The translations under genes and the position numbers were made by a program. From NCBI GenBank assembly GCA_964058845.1, contig CAXKVR010000693.1:1-40607 (forward strand): DNA of 40,607 nucleotides. The letters are read 5' to 3'. The notes below the pieces were generated by a model. That model did no database searches. It saw only the letters and a program-made list of their open reading frames with translations, and was not told the DNA's origin. This document shows positions 1-9,451 of this stretch, in pieces; positions within the stretch are counted from its first letter, which is position 1; every line of letters starts with the position of its first letter. The stretch comes from Carex sylvatica. Lineage: Eukaryota; Streptophyta; Magnoliopsida; Poales; Cyperaceae.

Positions 1-11
1 TCAATTTAACA

Positions 12-1656
12 ATGCCTTCTTTTAATTTAGTTTTACAGAGCATCTTCCTCTCCACTATTGTCCTTGTCTTTCTAAAATTTGTTCTCTCTTATACCAACAA
101 AAAAAATCTGCCTCCAAGTCCTCCGGCACTGCCCTTCATCGGCCACCTCTATCTTTTCAAAAAACCCCTCCACCATACTCTGGCCCACATATCGCAAAAC
201 TATGGCCCCATTACTTTTCTTCGCTTCGGCTCTAGACCGGTCCTTGTCATTTCTTCTTGGTTATTGGCTGAAGAGTGCTTCACAACCCACGACTTGGCGT
301 TAGCGAATCGACCCCAATCAATATCCTCCTCTACTAAACACAAGAAAGACAAAATCACCGGAATAGGTGGGGCCAACTACGGTCCCTATTGGCGTAGTGT
401 CAGGAGGATTGTAGCAGTGGAGCTCCTCTCTTCTCAGTAGTTACATGCCTCGTCAGATGTTCGTGCAAGGGAGGTTGAAGACATGGCTCGCCGACTCTTC
501 AAGTCATGGAATAAGACTTGTTCTGTCGGGTCAAACAGCTCAGATGGGATGAACAAGTTGGAGCTCAAAACAGGTCTATTTGAACTGTCGCTAAATGTGT
601 TAATGACAATGATAGCAGGAAAGAGATTCTATGGAGATAACATAGGGGACATGGAGGAGACGAAGCGATTTAGGGAAGCAGTGGAGGAGCTATTTGCCTT
701 GAGCGGCGGTGCATCTAATTTAGAAGACTTTGTACCAGTTCTTAGGTGGTTCGATCTAAATGGTGTGATGAAGAAAAAGGCACAGTTGTTTAAGCAGCAG
801 TTAGAGGCAGTTCAAAAGCTAATTGAAGAGCACAGAACAACTAGTGGTGAAATACAGAAAACAATGATAGGCCATTTGCTTGAATTACAGAGGAAGGATC
901 CAGAGAACAACAGTGACCAAATAATTCAACGCATCTGCGTGGTATGTTAACTTGTGAAGTCCCAAGCTAATATAATATTACATCAAAACTGGAAACAAGT
1001 ATATATTTTTCAACTAATTATATTTATCCTTTTAAATTCAGAGCATGTTACTAGCTGGAACAGATACCACATCTAACACGGTGGAATGGGCAATGGCGAT
1101 CCTACTGAACAATCCCCAAAAACTACAGAAAGCAGCAACTGAAATTGACATGCATGTCGGGAATGAGCGGTTGATACAGGAGTCAGACATGGATCAGGTT
1201 CCCTACCTTGGATGCATCATGCGTGAGGTGCTCCGGCTTTACCCTGGTGCCCCACTTCTTATCCCTCATGAGTCACGTGAAGATGTCACCATTGGTGGCT
1301 ACAACATCCCACGTGAAACGATGGTGTTGGTGAATGTGTATCAGATCCACAGAGATCCCGAGATATGGGAGGAATCTGAGAAATTTATGCCGGAGAGATT
1401 TGAAAACAGGAAGGCTGAGAGTAATTTTATGATGCCATTCGGGATGGGCAGGAGAAGGTGCGCAGGAGAAGGCCTCGCTATGCGAGAAGTCGGGTTGATA
1501 TTAGGAACTCTTATCCAATGTTTCGACTGGGACAGAACAACAAATGAACTCATCAACTTAACCGAAGGTTCCGGTGTCACCCTTCCTAAAGCCGTTCCAC
1601 TGGAAGCGATGTATCGGCCTCGAGAAGCCATGATGAAGGTCCTTTCTAGATTGTAA
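12..1656 (+). pseudogene. CYP81-like cytochrome P450, two exons, one in-frame stop
   Basis: Class II plant P450 monooxygenase; CYP81 members are ER-anchored enzymes that hydroxylate specialised metabolites such as flavonoids, glucosinolates or lignans. Exon 1 is 12-941, a 100-bp phase-0 GT-AG intron is 942-1041, and exon 2 is 1042-1656, giving about 514 codons, close to the family's ~500. Seen: N-terminal hydrophobic anchor (residues ~5-26), proline hinge PPSPPALP (34-41), I-helix AGTDTT (315-320), ExxR as EVLR (372-375), PERF (427-430), heme loop [10 protein letters not shown] with Cys450. A TAG at 438-440 (codon 143) interrupts the frame just after the WRSVRRIVAVELLSS block; reading resumes in the same frame without any indel. 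The ATG at 12 sits at the window edge, so the promoter is not visible. Family call rests on overall motif resemblance; subfamily is uncertain. It could be a very young pseudogene, an allele, or a sequencing error at one base. Confidence 0.88.
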
Positions 1657-2129
1657 ACTCCTTGTTACTGCGCATAGTTCATACTTAGGACTTAGTAATA
1701 TTTCCCTTTTAGTTTATTTCCCTTTTAGTTTATTATACGAATAACATGGGGCCGGTGTTGGGCATATACACCCGCTACACATGCTTTATTGCCCTTTTTG
1801 TGATATTAATTTGTATTTGTACGTTTCAAGAAATGATTAAATCATGATTTTCTTCATGTATATTTCACAGATCATCTGGATTGCCTCTGAAAAAATGAAC
1901 AATTAATATATATGTAAAAGGCATTTCTCTTTTATGATTGTGTTAGTATCAGAACTTGCCAGAAGACCCTAATGTCTCTTGCTACTCCTAACCAGTAACA
2001 GGTTGAATAATCCAATGATTCCCTTTTATTAGACCGGTTTATGGGTATTGCAAGTTCCTTTCAATATGAAAACCAATACAATAGCTTTAGGCTGGAGAGA
2101 TGAAACAGGAAAATTATTTTGGGATCTCA
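1657..2129. other. P450 3' flank, intergenic
   Basis: Non-coding, AT-rich. The first ~30 bases after the stop resemble the 3' flank of the second P450 copy (around 8035, other strand), so the duplication included part of the 3' UTR. A short direct repeat of a TTTCCCTTTTAGTTTAT-type motif lies near 1700-1735. Nothing else recognised. Confidence 0.5.
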
Positions 2130-2134
2130 GTATT

Positions 2135-2383
2135 TGTTGAAAATAAAGAAGAATATCCAGAAGATTGATCTCATCATAGATCAAAGGGTCAAGAATAGAC
2201 AAAATAGAAAATAGACTTTTATAGAATTAAAATAAACGGTAACATGTACCGTATTGACATAAATAGCAAAATAGTACAAACGGTAACTTAGATTTTTTGT
2301 ATAAATAGATGTAAGAACTCTTGTATAAATGATAACAAATATACTTCAATACAATAATCTCCTCAGAATTCATAAAATCAACA
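2135..2383 (+). repeat. 5' LTR of copia element
   Basis: 249 bp, starting TGTTGAAAATAAAG and ending AAATCAACA, so it has canonical TG...CA ends. It matches 6589-6841 throughout. A TATAAATA-like motif around 2300-2306 is a plausible U3 promoter element. Confidence 0.94.
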
Positions 2384-2395
2384 TGGTATCAGAGC
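2384..2395 (+). promoter_or_regulatory. primer binding site (tRNA-iMet type)
   Basis: TGGTATCAGAGC follows the 5' LTR immediately. This is the usual plant copia primer binding site, complementary to the 3' end of initiator methionine tRNA. Confidence 0.92.
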
Positions 2396-2506
2396 TTCAA
2401 GCTCGATTCTGATAACCTATAACCCGATAACAGATATTTACCAGTAAACTTATAAACAGAAACAGAAAGGCCATAGTAGAGATTCACCAATCAAGCAACA
2501 TCAGAA

Positions 2507-4915
2507 ATGGATCAATGGGGGCAGCAAGCAAGCGAGGCTACCAACCCATCGAAACTATCTCCGACTTTGCTAAACGGTATGAACTATCTATCATGGGCCA
2601 AATCAGTCACTTCTCTTAGTAGTAGAGATAAAATAGAATTCATCACCGGAGATAAAGAACAACCCGAACCGGAAAAACCGGATAAACCAACAGATGCCGA
2701 AAAAATCCAAATTCGAAAATGGCAAAAAGAAGATCATACTGTAATGGCTCTAATATACGGGTCTATGGAGCAACAAGTCACCGATGTGTTTCTCCAAAGT
2801 TGTAATACATCAAAAGAACTGTGGGAGGAAATTAAATCCTTTTACGGGCAACAAAAAAACCATTCTCATGTCTACCGCCTCCAATTAGAAATTCAGCAAG
2901 AAAAAAAGGGAACCAAAACCCATTTAGAGTACCTTGCTTCTCTCAAAAAGAAATACGATGAACTCGCTATTTATCGGCCATTCACAACCAACCCAAAAGA
3001 ACTCAAAAAAAGAATAGAGGAGGATCAAATCTTCTCATACCTTGCGGGCTTTGACTCAAGCTATGAGGTCATTCGGTCACAGATTATTCGAGCACCCGAC
3101 CTTCCTTCCTTTTCCGAGGTAGTAAACCAAATTCAGAGAGAAGACTCTTTGCGAGAGGCTATGGGGGGTCCACAAGCCAGCCATGGAGAGGGACACGAGC
3201 CCCACGGCCACTCCGCAAGATTTTTCCAAAATCACCAAAACCCTAGTTCTGAAAATCATCAAAATTGGTCAAATTCAAGAAGTGAGAAATGCTCTCATTG
3301 CAAGAAGGAGGGTCACAAGGCCGAGAAATGTTATTTTCTTCATCCAAATCTCAAGCCGAAGTGGTGGAAAGAGATGGATTCGAAGAGAGGAGGCGGAGTA
3401 GGCTGGAACGAAGAGAAAAAGAAAGAGAAAGAGGGATATGTGCGTGGGGGCTTCTCTGCCCAAACCAAAAACCCACTTTTGGCTAATCCAAAGGAAAACC
3501 AATATTTTAATAAAAGCAACGGTTCGGGTGAAAACCCATTCCTTAATAAACCCAATGGTTTGAATGAGCCAAGTTCAAGCAGCCAAGGAGCTGGCGGGTC
3601 AAATGAATCAGGAGATCAAATGCAGCAGATTCTTCAGCAGCTAGCCGCGTTACTTGCTCAAAAATCTTCTAATTCATGTGGTATTGCTTCTCACTCAAAT
3701 AAATTTAATTTGTTCAACCAAATAATTGTTGATAGTGGTGCAACCGATCACATGTTTGGAAATAAAAAATTTCTTGACCAATTAAAATTACCTGAAAATG
3801 ACCAATATGTGACCGTAGCAAATGGTATGAAAGAAAAAGTAAATAATATAGGTGAAATTCTTTTGAATAACAAGAAAATTAGTAACGTATTATTTTTAAA
3901 AACCTTTCCTATAAATTTACTTTCGGTAAAAAAATTAACACAAGAATTTAATTGTGATGTAATATTCTCATATAAAAATGTAATATTTCAGGACCGGGTA
4001 ACCGGGGACAAGATTGGTGAAGGATTTCTTAGAAATGGACATTATCTTTTGGACTTAAAAAAATTAAAATTTTGTGCTTCCGCAAGCTCAATTAATTATG
4101 ATAAATGGCACAAGAGACTTGGGCATCTCTCCAACAAGATCTTAAATAGTGTTTTAAATTCTTCAAATTCTAGTTGTACTAATTGTGATATATGTAAGTT
4201 GGCAAAACAAACAAGACTTCCTTTTTCACTTTCCACTAGTAGAAGTGAAGCCTCGTTTGATTTAGTCCACTCCGATGTATGGGGTCCGGCCCCAATTAAT
4301 TCGTATAATGGATTTAAGTATTTTGTGATATTTATTGATGATTTTTCTAAAGCTATATGGTTGTATTTACTTAAATCAAAAGATGAGGTATTTATGTGTT
4401 TTAAAGAATTTCTATGTCTTGTAGAAACTCAATTCAACGCTAAACTTAAAAATTTTAGATCGGATAATGGAACGGAATTTGTAAATAAAAATTTTAGTAA
4501 TCTTTTTAAAGAAAAAGGAATTATACATCAAACAACTTGCATAAACACTCCCGAACAAAATGGAGTGTCGGAAAGAAAAAATAGACATTTATTAGAAATA
4601 ACACGTGCATTATTATTTCAAAATAATGTTCCAAAAATATATTGGTCGGATGCCATCCTTTGTGCTACACATTTAATTAATAGATTACCTAGTGTTACTT
4701 TAGAAAATAAGAGTCCAACCGAAATTCTTTATCAACAAAAAAAGAATCTAGATCACTTAAGAGTTTTTGGTTGTGTATGTTTTGTTCACATTAAAAGAAA
4801 AGACAAGTTTGATTTTATGTCAACAAAAACTATTTTTTTAGGGTATTCACCATATAAAAAAGGCTACAAGTGCTATGACCCAATTAATAAAAAAATATTT
4901 ATATCTATTTTGTGA
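2507..4915 (+). pseudogene. copia gag-protease-integrase, frameshifted at its 3' end
   Basis: First 802 codons of the polyprotein. Gag occupies the N-terminal ~280 residues with a copia gag (UBN2-like) region and a CCHC zinc knuckle C262-x2-C265-x4-H270-x4-C275. A low-complexity linker rich in Gly, Ser, Asn and Gln follows. The aspartic protease site is DSGATDH at 409-415. The integrase has an HHCC zinc region from WHKRLGH (~534-540) and a catalytic DD35E triad at D590, D653 and E689. Near 4905 a small deletion within the usual short segment between integrase core and RT (KIFIS...EDEPYF) shifts the frame, so the ORF ends at 4915 and the downstream frame carries RT. The start at 2507 lies 111 bases after the primer binding site, as expected for the leader. 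The protein products would be virus-like particle components of the retroelement. Confidence 0.92.
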
Positions 4916-6473
4916 AGATGAACCATATTTTAAAAAGAGTGAAATTAATGATAAACCACTTAAAAATGACCAAGTTAAACCAATAGCACCTCTCTTAGAT
5001 GATTTAGATTTCATATCAAATGAGGACTACGAAAATGAATCAAATAATCATGAAGAAGAAATAAATAATAACAACAATAATAATGAGGAAGAAGAAAATG
5101 ATAACAATAATAGTGAGGAAGAAGAAACTACAACGACAAGAAAATCCTCAAGAATAACTTAACCATCTACTAGACTTAGGGATTTTGTAACCTATACGGT
5201 ACAATATCCGATACAAGAATTTGTATCATACAAAAATATTTCATCTAAATACAATGCTTTTCTTACTTCTATTAAACAAGAAATTGAGCCAAATAATTAC
5301 CAAGAAGCAATAACAAACCCGGTATGGTGTAAGGCCATGGAAGAAGAATTAAAAGCCCTTGAGAAAAATGAAACTTGGGTAATTGTTCCATTACCAAAAA
5401 ATAAAAAATCCGTTGGATGCAAATGGGTATATAAAACCAAGTTCAATAGTGATGGTTCCATAGAACGGTATAAAACAAGATTAGTGGCCAAAGGATATAC
5501 TCAAACCTATGGTATAGATTATAATGAAACCTTTGCACCGGTAGCAAAAATGAATACCGTTAAAATTTTATTTTCGATTGCGGTAAACAATGATTGGACC
5601 CTATACCAAATGGATGTAAAAAATGCTTTTCTTCAAGGAACACTTGAAGAGGAGGTGTACATGACACTACCACCCGGCCATAAAATGAAAAACAGTTCTA
5701 ATATAGTTTGTAGGTTAAACAAATCAATCTACGGATTGAAGCAATCTCCTCGGGCATGGTATGGCAAACTTAGCTCATATTTAAATTCATGTAATTTTAA
5801 GATAAGTAGTGCCGACCACTCATTGTTTACCAAAAATGAAGGAAAAAATATAACCCTTGTGTTGGTGTATGTAGATGACCTAATAATTACCGGAAACAAT
5901 TTAGAGGAAATTAGAAAAATCAAATCCCAATTAAAAGAAAAATTTGACATTAAAGATCTAGGATATTTAAAATATTTTTTAGGAATAGAAGTAGCTTTTT
6001 CGAATAAAGGCCTCTTCATTTCACAACGAAAATATACTTTAGACTTGCTAAAAGAAACCGGCAAACTAGGTTGCAAACCGGTCTCTACACCAATTGATAT
6101 CAAATATAAATTAAATACCGAGGATGGTGAACCATTAGAAGACATAAATCAATTTCAAAGACTTGTAGGAAAATTAATTTATCTCACGGTAACACGTCCG
6201 GATATTTCATTTTCTGTAAGTCAAATTAGTAAATTTATGCATGCACCAAGAACGCCTCATTTGGAGGCTGTACATAGAATATTGAGATATTTAAAAAGAA
6301 ATCCTGGAAAAGGCATAAAAATGAAAAATAATAATTCTAATGAAATATGTGGCTATTCCGATGCAGATTGGGCCGGTAGCTGTGATAGAAAATCTACCAC
6401 CGGTTTTTGCACATTTGTAGGCGGGAATCTAGTCACATGGAATAGCCACATATTTGGATCCGACACATTTTGA
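4916..6473 (+). pseudogene. copia reverse transcriptase and truncated RNase H
   Basis: Continuation of the polyprotein in another frame. An acidic Asn/Glu-rich linker (~4980-5135) ends in a TAA at 5159-5161. RT then reads open to 6473: WVYKTKFNSDG, RLVAKGYTQ, the DVKNAFLQG and LVYVDDLIITG motifs (the latter holds the catalytic YVDD at 5868-5879), and KEKFDIKDLG. RNase H begins SDADWAGS and continues through KSTTGF and GGNLVTWNS, then stops abruptly. The expected SSAEAEY segment and about 100 further residues are missing. The terminal KDQLADVFTKGL portion (~6478-6515) survives in another frame. The element therefore lacks a working RNase H and cannot replicate by itself. Confidence 0.9.
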
Positions 6474-6531
6474 GAAGCAAAGATCAATTAGCAGATGTTT
6501 TTACCAAAGGTTTGGATCCGACACATTTTGA
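6453..6531 (+). repeat. 21-bp direct repeat marking a templated filler in RNase H
   Basis: A 21-base sequence beginning TTTGGATCCGACACATT occurs at 6453-6473 and again, identically, at 6511-6531. The second copy is native (it encodes part of the C-terminal KGLDPTHFE). The first sits exactly at the RNase H deletion joint and is out of frame, so it looks like filler copied from ~58 bp downstream. Confidence 0.8.
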
Positions 6532-6579
6532 AGATATCACTAGCAAGCTAGGATTGTATGACATATACATTCCTAGTTT

Positions 6580-6588
6580 GAGGAGGAG
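6580..6588 (+). other. polypurine tract
   Basis: GAGGAGGAG lies immediately before the 3' LTR. It is the expected site for plus-strand priming. Confidence 0.85.
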
Positions 6589-6841
6589 TGTTGAAAATAA
6601 AGAAGAATATCCAGAAGATTGATCTCATCATAGATCAAAGGGTCAAGAATAGACAAAATAGAAAATAGACTTTTATAGAATTAAAATAAACGGTAACATG
6701 TACCGTATTGACATAAATAGCAAAATAGTACAAACGGTAACTTAGATAGATTTTTTGTATAAATAAATGTAAGAACTCTTGTATAAATGATAAAAAATAT
6801 ACTTCAATACAATAATCTCCTCAGAATTTATAAAATCAACG
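6589..6841 (+). repeat. 3' LTR of copia element
   Basis: 253 bp. It is identical to the 5' LTR except for five substitutions and a 4-bp insertion (AGAT-type) near 6747. One substitution changes the final base, so the LTR ends CG instead of CA, just before the GTATT target duplication. Confidence 0.93.
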
Positions 6842-6846
6842 GTATT

Positions 6847-8030
6847 CTATTGACAATCCTATGCGCATTTGTTCAGGAAAATTATTTTCTTTTTCGCGAA
6901 ACCTGTTTTGTTCAAGGGCTTTTCTTTTTTGGGCTTCAACATATTATTTCTTCCTGGGCCGGAGTGAACGGGCTCTTTTCTTTTATTTCTTTGGGCCGTG
7001 ATTTTTAATAAAAGGGTGATCTGTTTTCTTTCTACTCCTTAAAACTGACGGTAGGGTCCCAGGCGTCAGCCTCTTGACGCTGGCTCTCAAAATTTCTTTT
7101 ATTTCTCAAGGTTTCAATTTTTATTCAAATCGGAATTTGACTTTCAATATTTTTAAGAAGTGAACTTGCTTAATCGATTTTTTGTTAGTTTATCAGTTCA
7201 GAGATGGTAGTTTTACCCAAAAAGAAATTATACTAGTCAATCAAGCCCCACTTGAAGGTATTAACAGAACCAATCACTGATCCTTTTGGGCCCTCTATAG
7301 TGGATGAAACTTTGGAGTGGGTCATACTCTTTTTATTTAAACTAGCAGGCTTATTGAGACACTGATTTTTCTTTTTCTTTTCTCGTTTTTTTTAATATTT
7401 TTTTTTCTTTTTTGGAAAATTTAAACACTAATTTTTTTTAATGTTGCATCTACCATGAATACAAACTATTTTAAATATTCATTCATACTTGCATTAAGTG
7501 GTCAATAATGAAAAAAAGAAAGTTATTTGAAATATTTCTAATTCCAAGAATTTGCAACAAATATATCACATAATTAAGAAAACTACCCAAAATATCCTTT
7601 TTCAATCAATTAGTGGTTATTCTAAATCCATCCAATTTAAAAAAAATATAAAGCATATACAATAAAAAATAATGGAACATAAAAGGTAGATTCAACAATT
7701 TCATCCAAATATTTCACTTCAACAATTATACAAAATTCTATTTAATTCACCCTACATGCAATCCTAAATTAAGTTATATGACCTAACGCAACATTTAAAC
7801 TACATACATAATAAATAAAAACCCTAATCAATCCTTCTATGGATTGGTTAAATCCTAGTCATGACTAGATAAAACTCATAACAAAAACGAAAGAAATTAA
7901 CCTTAAAATGCTTACATGCCATGATTTCCTAGATACAATGCAAATTAATCCCAAGTAAAAGATCAGTATCCTCCCCATGCTTCAAATCTTGAATTGACCT
8001 CAATGCAAATAAATCTCACAAAAAGGACAA
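6847..8030. other. intergenic, no gene recognised
   Basis: AT-rich non-coding DNA. Two GGGCC-containing stretches lie at 6955-7005. A short inverted repeat GCGTCA...TGACGC lies at ~7063-7080. Pyrimidine runs occupy 7365-7440. No open frame with family resemblance was found on either strand. Confidence 0.5.
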
Positions 8031-8034
8031 TAAG

Positions 8035-9451
8035 ACTATGCACACACAAGGAGCTCAACCCAGAAAGGAACTTCATCCTATCTTCTCGATTCCTAGATAC
8101 ATTGCTTAAAGTGGAACAACTTTTGAAAGTGAGAGACCGGAACTTTCAGTTAAGTCGACGAATTCATTTGTTGTTCTTTCCCTGTCGAAACATTGAATCA
8201 GAGTTCCTAATATCAGCCCAACATGTCCCATAGCGAGACGTTCTCCCGGGCACCTTCTCCTGCCCATCCCAAATGGTATCATAAACTTACCCTTAGCCTT
8301 CCCGTTCTCGAATCTCTATGGCATAAATATGATACACATTCACTAACCCATCGTTCCCTGTGGGATGTTGTGGCCTCTAATAGTGACATCTTCACGTGAC
8401 TCATGAGGCAAAAGAAGTGGGCCACCAGGGTAAAGCCGGAGCACCTCACGCACAATGCATCCAAGGTAGGGAATCTGATCCATGTCCGACTCCTTTATCA
8501 ACCGCTTGTTGCCAACATGCTTGCCAATTTCAGCTGCGGCCTTCTTTAGTATTTGGGGATTGTTCAGTATGTTGGCCATCGCCCATACCGTTGTGTTAGA
8601 TGGGGTATCTGTTCCAGCTAGTATCATGCTCTGAATTTAAAAAAGGAGAAATATAATTAAAACAAAATTTTAATTTTTGTTTAAAAAAAAAAATTCACTG
8701 AAGATGATATTGATTTTTTTTCTGTATGTACTTTTTTCCGATATTAATCTAATATTATATTAGCTTCAGACTTAACATACCATGATGATATTTCGAATTT
8801 TTTGGTAATTGTATTCCTCTGGATCATTTATCTGCAAGTCAAGCAAATGAGCGATCATTGTTTTCTTTATTTGTTTCAGCACTATTTGTTTTGTGCTCGT
8901 CAATTAGCTTTTGGATCATCTCTAACTTCTGCTTTACCAAATTTACCCGTTTCTTTATCACACCATTTAGATCCAACAACCCAAGAACTGGTACAAAATC
9001 TTCTATATTAGATGCCCTGCTCAAGGCAGATAGCTCATCCTCTGCTTCCCTTAACCGCAGGGGCGAAGCCAGGATTTTCGTCAGGGGGTGGCAAAAAATT
9101 ATCGAATCGGGTTTAAATAGCTTATCGGATTTAAATCCATTAACTAATTGGATACTCAATAAAAAATAATGCTTTAATTTATATTTTTCAATGTTATGAC
9201 TTGTAATTTGTAATGTTTAACTTATAATCTTAATTACCAATCATAATTCAAAAAAATTATTTTGATTTTAACACTAAATTTAATCCGAATTGCAAATCAA
9301 ACGTTCAGAGGGGGACAAAAATATTTTCAGAGGGGGCAACATCGATCGGTATCAATAAATCACTACTAAAATTCAAAATTAAGGGGGGGGGGGGGGGCAG
9401 CTACCCCTGCCCCCCCCGGTATATGATGGGTCCGCCCCTACTTAACCGCTT
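8035..9451 (-). pseudogene. second CYP81-like P450, 3' fragment, interrupted
   Basis: Paralogue of the P450 at 12-1656, on the opposite strand, so the two converge tail to tail. The end of exon 1 covers 9057-8781 and matches the first copy's ~664-941. An intron of 150 bp covers 8780-8631 with the same donor context (GTATGTTAA). Exon 2 runs from 8630 to ~8035. Visible motifs: AGTDTPSNT of the I-helix, EVLRLYPG (ExxR), PHESREDVTI, then a ~38-bp deletion near 8330 that removes the PERF region and shifts the frame, then [16 protein letters not shown] (heme loop with Cys). A further stop lies near the C-terminus. The first ~215 codons are missing: homology stops at ~9451 where a LINE begins, and a hAT-like element sits at 9058-9440. 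Clearly non-functional. Confidence 0.9.
9058..9440. mobile_element. non-autonomous hAT-like element (383 bp)
   Basis: Flanked by a perfect 8-bp duplication CTTAACCG (9050-9057 and 9441-9448), the target-site length of hAT elements. Ends are CAGGGGCGAAGCC on the left and, reversed, TAGGGGCGGACCC on the right, so the short TIR is (C/T)AGGGGCG. There is no coding capacity. The right end holds a run of 15 G (9383-9397) followed by a C-rich tract (9410-9418), which can pair. It is inserted in exon 1 of the P450 fragment. Removing it restores continuous P450 homology up to the LINE joint. Confidence 0.88.

Larger units (their letters stand above)
2135..6841 (+). mobile_element. Ty1-copia LTR retrotransposon, young but defective
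   Basis: Complete copia structure: two LTRs, initiator-Met-type primer binding site, gag, protease, integrase, reverse transcriptase, partial RNase H, polypurine tract. Domain order PR-INT-RT-RH is diagnostic of copia rather than gypsy. It is flanked by the 5-bp duplication GTATT at 2130-2134 and 6842-6846. The two LTRs differ by five substitutions and one 4-bp indel over ~249 bases, about 2% divergence, which at commonly used plant rates implies roughly 0.8-1.4 million years (inference). Coding is broken by a frameshift near 4905, a stop at 5159-5161 and a deletion in RNase H at ~6451. It is inserted between the two P450 copies in non-coding DNA. Confidence 0.95.

Noticed and set aside
8396..8599. 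Plus-strand frame opposite the second P450
   Set aside because: Antisense shadow of a clear P450 frame on the minus strand.
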